A stretch of 64,000 bases of DNA from Burhinus oedicnemus (Eukaryota > Chordata > Aves > Charadriiformes > Burhinidae), in NCBI GenBank assembly GCA_008921705.1, contig VFFE01006593.1:62001-126000 (forward strand). The letters are read 5' to 3'. Shown here piece after piece: positions 59,441 to 64,000 of the stretch. The notes under the pieces are model-generated. The model did not search any database and was not told where the DNA came from. It saw only the letters and a program-made list of their open reading frames with translations. Both the position numbers and the translations under genes were made by a program. Each line of letters starts with the position of its first letter. The first letter of the stretch is position 1.

Positions 59441-62400
59441 AATTCTCAGGATGCCCTGCCTCTGAACTGTCTGTGCCTTGTGTTCACACAGCACCTGGAA
59501 GACACTGTGCACCACTGCAAGTATTATCAATATTCATCATCATGTAATATTGAAGCTGAATATATTTGGGCAGGTGGCTTTCATTTATATATTGTTTTAT
59601 CACCCAGTGCAAGCTTTTGTGATGGGAAATTTGCCCTTAAAGAAAGGCATGAATAAAGCTAGCTAGAGGGCTATAGGTTTTATTCCAAGATATCTTAAAA
59701 AAATAAGCTCCCTTTTATTTTCGCATTTGTGCATAACTCATTATTTTCACTCCTTATCACTGCTGATAACACAGTAGACAAAGGAGCAAATGGTGTTAGG
59801 CCCGGTACCAACTAATGAGTCTAAATTAATACTTGACATAGATGCCAGCAAAAAAAGCATTTTAACTTTAAGCTTTTATGATAATTTTGTATTTAGCCGA
59901 ATAAGTTACTGATGGGAAAGCACTGAGCAGATGTGTAATGATCTGACCTGTGTTTGCATGTGTAAAAATGATGTTGCAGATGACTAATATCTGTGCCCCA
60001 AGCTCACTGTGGTTATTCTTGACAGATACTTCTTTTTTCCTAGCTTGCTCCCGCAAGGACCGTAGAAGAAAAGTCAGGGATGATGTTCAGTTTGGGTGTC
60101 TCCTCCTGACCAGCTCTTCACTATTGGTGTGGCTGCAAACTACCTTGCCAAAGAAAGACGACTCTGAAAATCAGAGCTTGGCATTGTTTTCTTCCATTCA
60201 TGTCTCAATTCTTATGATTGAAAGGTAGTAGAAACTCGAATTTTTCCAGGAGGAAGGCTGGACTAGAAATAAACAAGAGCCGATATTAACTTTTGAAATT
60301 TCACACCTGTGAAACCAAAGCAGGAAAGAAAAACGGGTTTCACTTGTGATTAACATTGAGACAGATTCCCAAAAGGAAATAAATTAGGCAACTTAGCTCA
60401 ATAGATTTCTAGTCGTCTCAACTGGTTCAGAATATTACTCATGTTACCTTACACCTCTAATTTTAAGGTTCCTAAGTACAGTGAGTTTGGCAAAACAATA
60501 AACGTAATTGTCCTACCTAAAAAACAAACAAAATATAAAGATAAGGCTATCTGTTTTTCCACTCTTAATGTTTGTGTTCTATCCATATATCTAGATAGAA
60601 AATTAGAAAAAATACCTGTGAAGAAAGGAAGCTTGGAAGTATTTGTTACATTTTCCAGAGTCTCCCACAGGCTTTTAAATAGTAGTTTCCATTCATACAT
60701 GGCAATAAAACATGGGTTTTCAGGTTCTAATGGCTGCAGGAAAAACCTTGAGAATGTCAGTTCTCAAAATCAACATACCAGCAAGAAAATAAGAATCACT
60801 TCACAATTGTTTTCATCTTCTGTTACTTATAAGTGAAGTTTTTCTTCCATAGCAATCTGATGATTTCCCCTGCAGATATCACTGGTCCTCTTTCTCTGAC
60901 CACCTCTCTCATAAAAATGGATTAAGCTATCCTTCTTGTGCTGAAGATGGTCACAGTTACTTCTTCTATACCAGTCTCTCCAGTCTGAAACCCTGACCTA
61001 CTTTTCCGAATCCCATTTAACCTTCCTTAATTGCTCTACACACATCTGAACTAACTTTTGCCTTTTAAGTTGGCGTACTTTCTTGGCTGACATGCACAGT
61101 GATGAATCAGTCCATCTAGAGCTCCTGCCAGGACATTCCTTTATTTCCAACTGTCACAGCCTCTCCTCTCTGGCTTTGATGGACACACACCAGCTCCACT
61201 CACTCAAGTTTTGAGCCATGGTATGAGGCGAATTATCCCTCTGCTTCTGCACTCCTTCCCTGATGACCACCCCTAGTGTGACACACAAACTGCTTTTAGG
61301 TCCTTCATCGCATCCTTCCCAGCCCTGCTCGCTGGCATTACCCGTAGCCAGTGTGTTGTTTCCCCCGGTGCTGTGCACCAGAGCAGCAGAGGCAGCCCTG
61401 ACTACACAGTTGCAGACGTTCCCAGTGGGCGCCATTCCCCCTGGAAGAGGGACCATGGCAATGCCTTCTTTCCTCACACTCTGTCAACTGGTATTTCTGG
61501 AGGTTCTGGGCGCTCCCTGTGCTAGCTGCTCTCATGTCCTGGCTGCCGGCGCTCCCCTCGCTGCTGCGTCCTTGATGGTAAGGTCTCTGAGGAAGAGATT
61601 CTCTTTTTACTACACTTTCTTACTTGCCTGGGGTGTTAGTTGAAGAGTAACAGCTGCAGGAAGAACAACAGGATCTAACAGTTAATCGCACCATGTAATA
61701 AATACGAAAGTATTGCTGGTTGCTCACAATGTACTATTGACCTTGATGACTCCCTCCCTTTTTCTGCAATATTCTGTTTGACCATTGTTGGCGTTTACTA
61801 TTAAAATATTTTCTCAATATCACTGTGTCCTGGTCTTATTATTGTCTTATTTTTCTCATTGGTTACCAAGTTCTGTTCAAGTGTATCTTCTGTTTTCTCA
61901 CTACTGTGGAAGATACAGGCTATTCATTGTTATTGCTTCCTGAAACTCACCTATCCTGCACTATCCTCCTGCCCCAAGGAAACAGTCTTAACTCCCTGAG
62001 TTCCTGTTTCCTCTATGGATTTTGAATAATAATTCTTCTCCTGCTAGGCATGAATTTCCTGTGCCAGTTCATCTTAAATCAGAGTACAATTTAAACTCCT
62101 GAGTAAATATCACTGTACCAGCCTAAAAAAAAGGAGATCTTGAATTAACCTACCATTGTAAATTATCAGCACAAGTTTCCTGGATGTGACCCAGGTTAAA
62201 GAGTTTAAGAATGCCCACACACAGTGGATTTAAATTTATGCCCTAAACCACTTCAGTTTTCTTTATGAACCAGGCCTAAGAGCCTATAGACACAAAGTTA
62301 GTTACTTGTAATGAAATATTGCTGTAGCTATTGCTATTTAAAACATAAGCAATGTGCTTCTTTAAGAACTCTTTTGTCCACAAGTATGAAATACCCATGA

Positions 62401-64000
62401 AAACAAATAAACAGCGTAACTTCATATATTAGAACGTATTTTATACAGGCATCTGCAGCATTGCTACTTGGCTAATGGCCAGCAAAACCATTAACAGTAA
62501 CTAATGGCACAGAAGGAAATTTTCTTCCAGTCCTATTTTCTAATTGCTAGGAAAGAAAACTAAAAATATACTGTACAAGTTTGGGGGCCAGACTGCAAAT
62601 GCTGGGAGAGCTCTATTAACTTCTAGATGCTCTATGGCTTTACAGTCTCTGAAGATCTAGCTCATTAGGAATGAACCCAAAGTGGGAGATTTGACTCCAG
62701 CAATGCCCTAGTTTTATTTGTATTTTAGAAAGACTTAATTATTTTCCTCTCGTTCTAGTAGAAAGTTGTTAGAAATTGAACGCTTTGCTCCCTACTTATG
62801 ACACGTCATTATATAAATTCTCCATGACTTTTATAATATTTAATAAAGAACTTGGGAGTCAATTTGAAGCATGCCTTTCAAACATACCCTGACCAAATTG
62901 CACAGACTTCTCTTTTTGCTGTTGTATGTCTAGTCCGTTTCCATGCCAGTCCAGACAGCCAATTAACCTTCCTCATCTCACACAGTTTCTATCTGTCCAG
63001 TTCCCCCTGACAACACGTTGATTAAATCATCTTAAAGAGGAAATGCTGAATTTGCAGTTCACAGTAATTCCTCTGTTTAATCTCTCTCCCGAGCCTCCCT
63101 TTGAAGATGAGACAGTATCCCTTCTTCACCCTTCTCTCAGATTTCCACTTTCCCTTCATTGCTGTCCTCAAGGATTGCTGTGGTTCACATCACCGACCAG
63201 CCAGTTTTGGAGATCCCATCCCCTCCCAACTCTGTGATGCAGAAGCAGGTCCCACCCCTCCATCACCCTACTCCATGCACCTATGTCAGCTCTGTGGCCT
63301 AAGGACTACGTCACACGGGCGCTGATTTTGCCCTCAGTTAAGTTTCAAGTGGCAACTGGGTGGCTCACAGTGCAATTTAAGACCTGATTTTGTATGATAA
63401 CTCCTTTTCTTAAAATAATGTTTTCACTGAGATTTATGGTATGTCAATATAACTTGCTATCAGATTGAGATCTGACACAAGGCTTTTGTTTAAAAACTAC
63501 ATGGAGTGCTTCCTCTTTTGGTGGAGCTGGGTTTATTTGTTGATTTTCAGGTACAGAACTGTATTTCATTGCTTATTCACTGTTGGTACAAAAGCCAAAT
63601 CCTACCCTCTTTTAATAATACGCCACTGCTTTCATTGAAGGAAGTTGTACCATTTCTCTGGCACAATGAGGAAATACAAACAGAACTTAAGTTTCATAAA
63701 GTTTTGTACAATTTCAGTACAGATGATTCATTATGACCTGCTAAACGTAAAAGCTGCAAACACGAGGAAAGGGGAAAAAGGGCTTTTACTTTTTTCCTCT
63801 GATGGCGCTTTTCCAGTTTGTTAGTTTAGATGCTACCTGTCCTGAATCAGAAATCCATTGTAAGAAATGTGAAGTGATAACTTACACTTAGAAGTTTTTT
63901 CTGGACCAGGACATACAAGCGCTTAACAGTAATATAAAAAAGAGAAACATAAAAGTGGCACTGCTACCTCTAATTCATTCCTCTCTGACACCTACAGTAG

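Larger units (their letters stand above)
52059..64000. other. intergenic DNA to right edge of window
   Basis: No coding exon could be supported. Contains a short CR1 end (54.50-54.57 kb), two MIR-like relics (58.77 and 59.39 kb) and a GC-richer stretch with open frames on both strands (61.26-61.64 kb). SLC9A4, expected next in this direction by synteny, was not found. Its exons must lie beyond 64 kb, be absent, or be too short for me to see. Confidence 0.55.

Overview
This is a vertebrate nuclear window and almost certainly from a bird. The evidence is CR1 LINE fragments with avian-type 3' ends, faint mammal-like ancient repeats (MIR-type), long AT-rich introns with GT-AG borders, and one CpG-island promoter. 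The gene order fits the conserved MFSD9-SLC9A2 neighbourhood (human 2q12). The bird order or species cannot be fixed from the sequence. Nothing here looks bacterial, viral or plasmid-borne.

Layout: (1) 11-564, + strand: the last coding exon of MFSD9, an orphan major-facilitator transporter, entering from the left edge, followed by its 3' flank. (2) 4.32-5.42 kb: a 5'-truncated CR1 LINE on the - strand. (3) 10,122-42,400, - strand: a complete SLC9A2 (NHE2) gene with 12 coding exons. I joined these by splice sites, phase and alignment to the NHE2 family. The coding lengths (277, 464, 251, 218, 203, 90, 71, 162, 97, 132, 91 and 371 bases) sum to 2,427, which gives 808 residues plus stop with consistent phase at all 11 junctions. 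MFSD9 and SLC9A2 converge tail to tail, their stops 9.6 kb apart. (4) 41.8-42.85 kb: a very GC-rich CpG island covering SLC9A2 exon 1 and its promoter, with short CCG and GGGCCG repeats. (5) 42.9-43.7 kb: a diverged TA/TG-rich repeat array directly upstream of that promoter. (6) 43.7-64 kb: gene-poor DNA with another truncated CR1 (51.29-52.06 kb), smaller repeat relics and two GC/CpG-enriched islets (about 45.9-46.25 and 61.3-61.6 kb). I found no exon of SLC9A4, the neighbour expected on this side.

The two genes are unrelated in mechanism: a plasma-membrane Na+/H+ exchanger and an uncharacterised MFS carrier. They share only synteny. I found no evidence of a novel biological system. The points most worth a second look are structural: a nested old/young CR1 pair in intron 5, the array upstream of the promoter, a non-consensus splice donor after exon 10, and a TC microsatellite just before exon 9.
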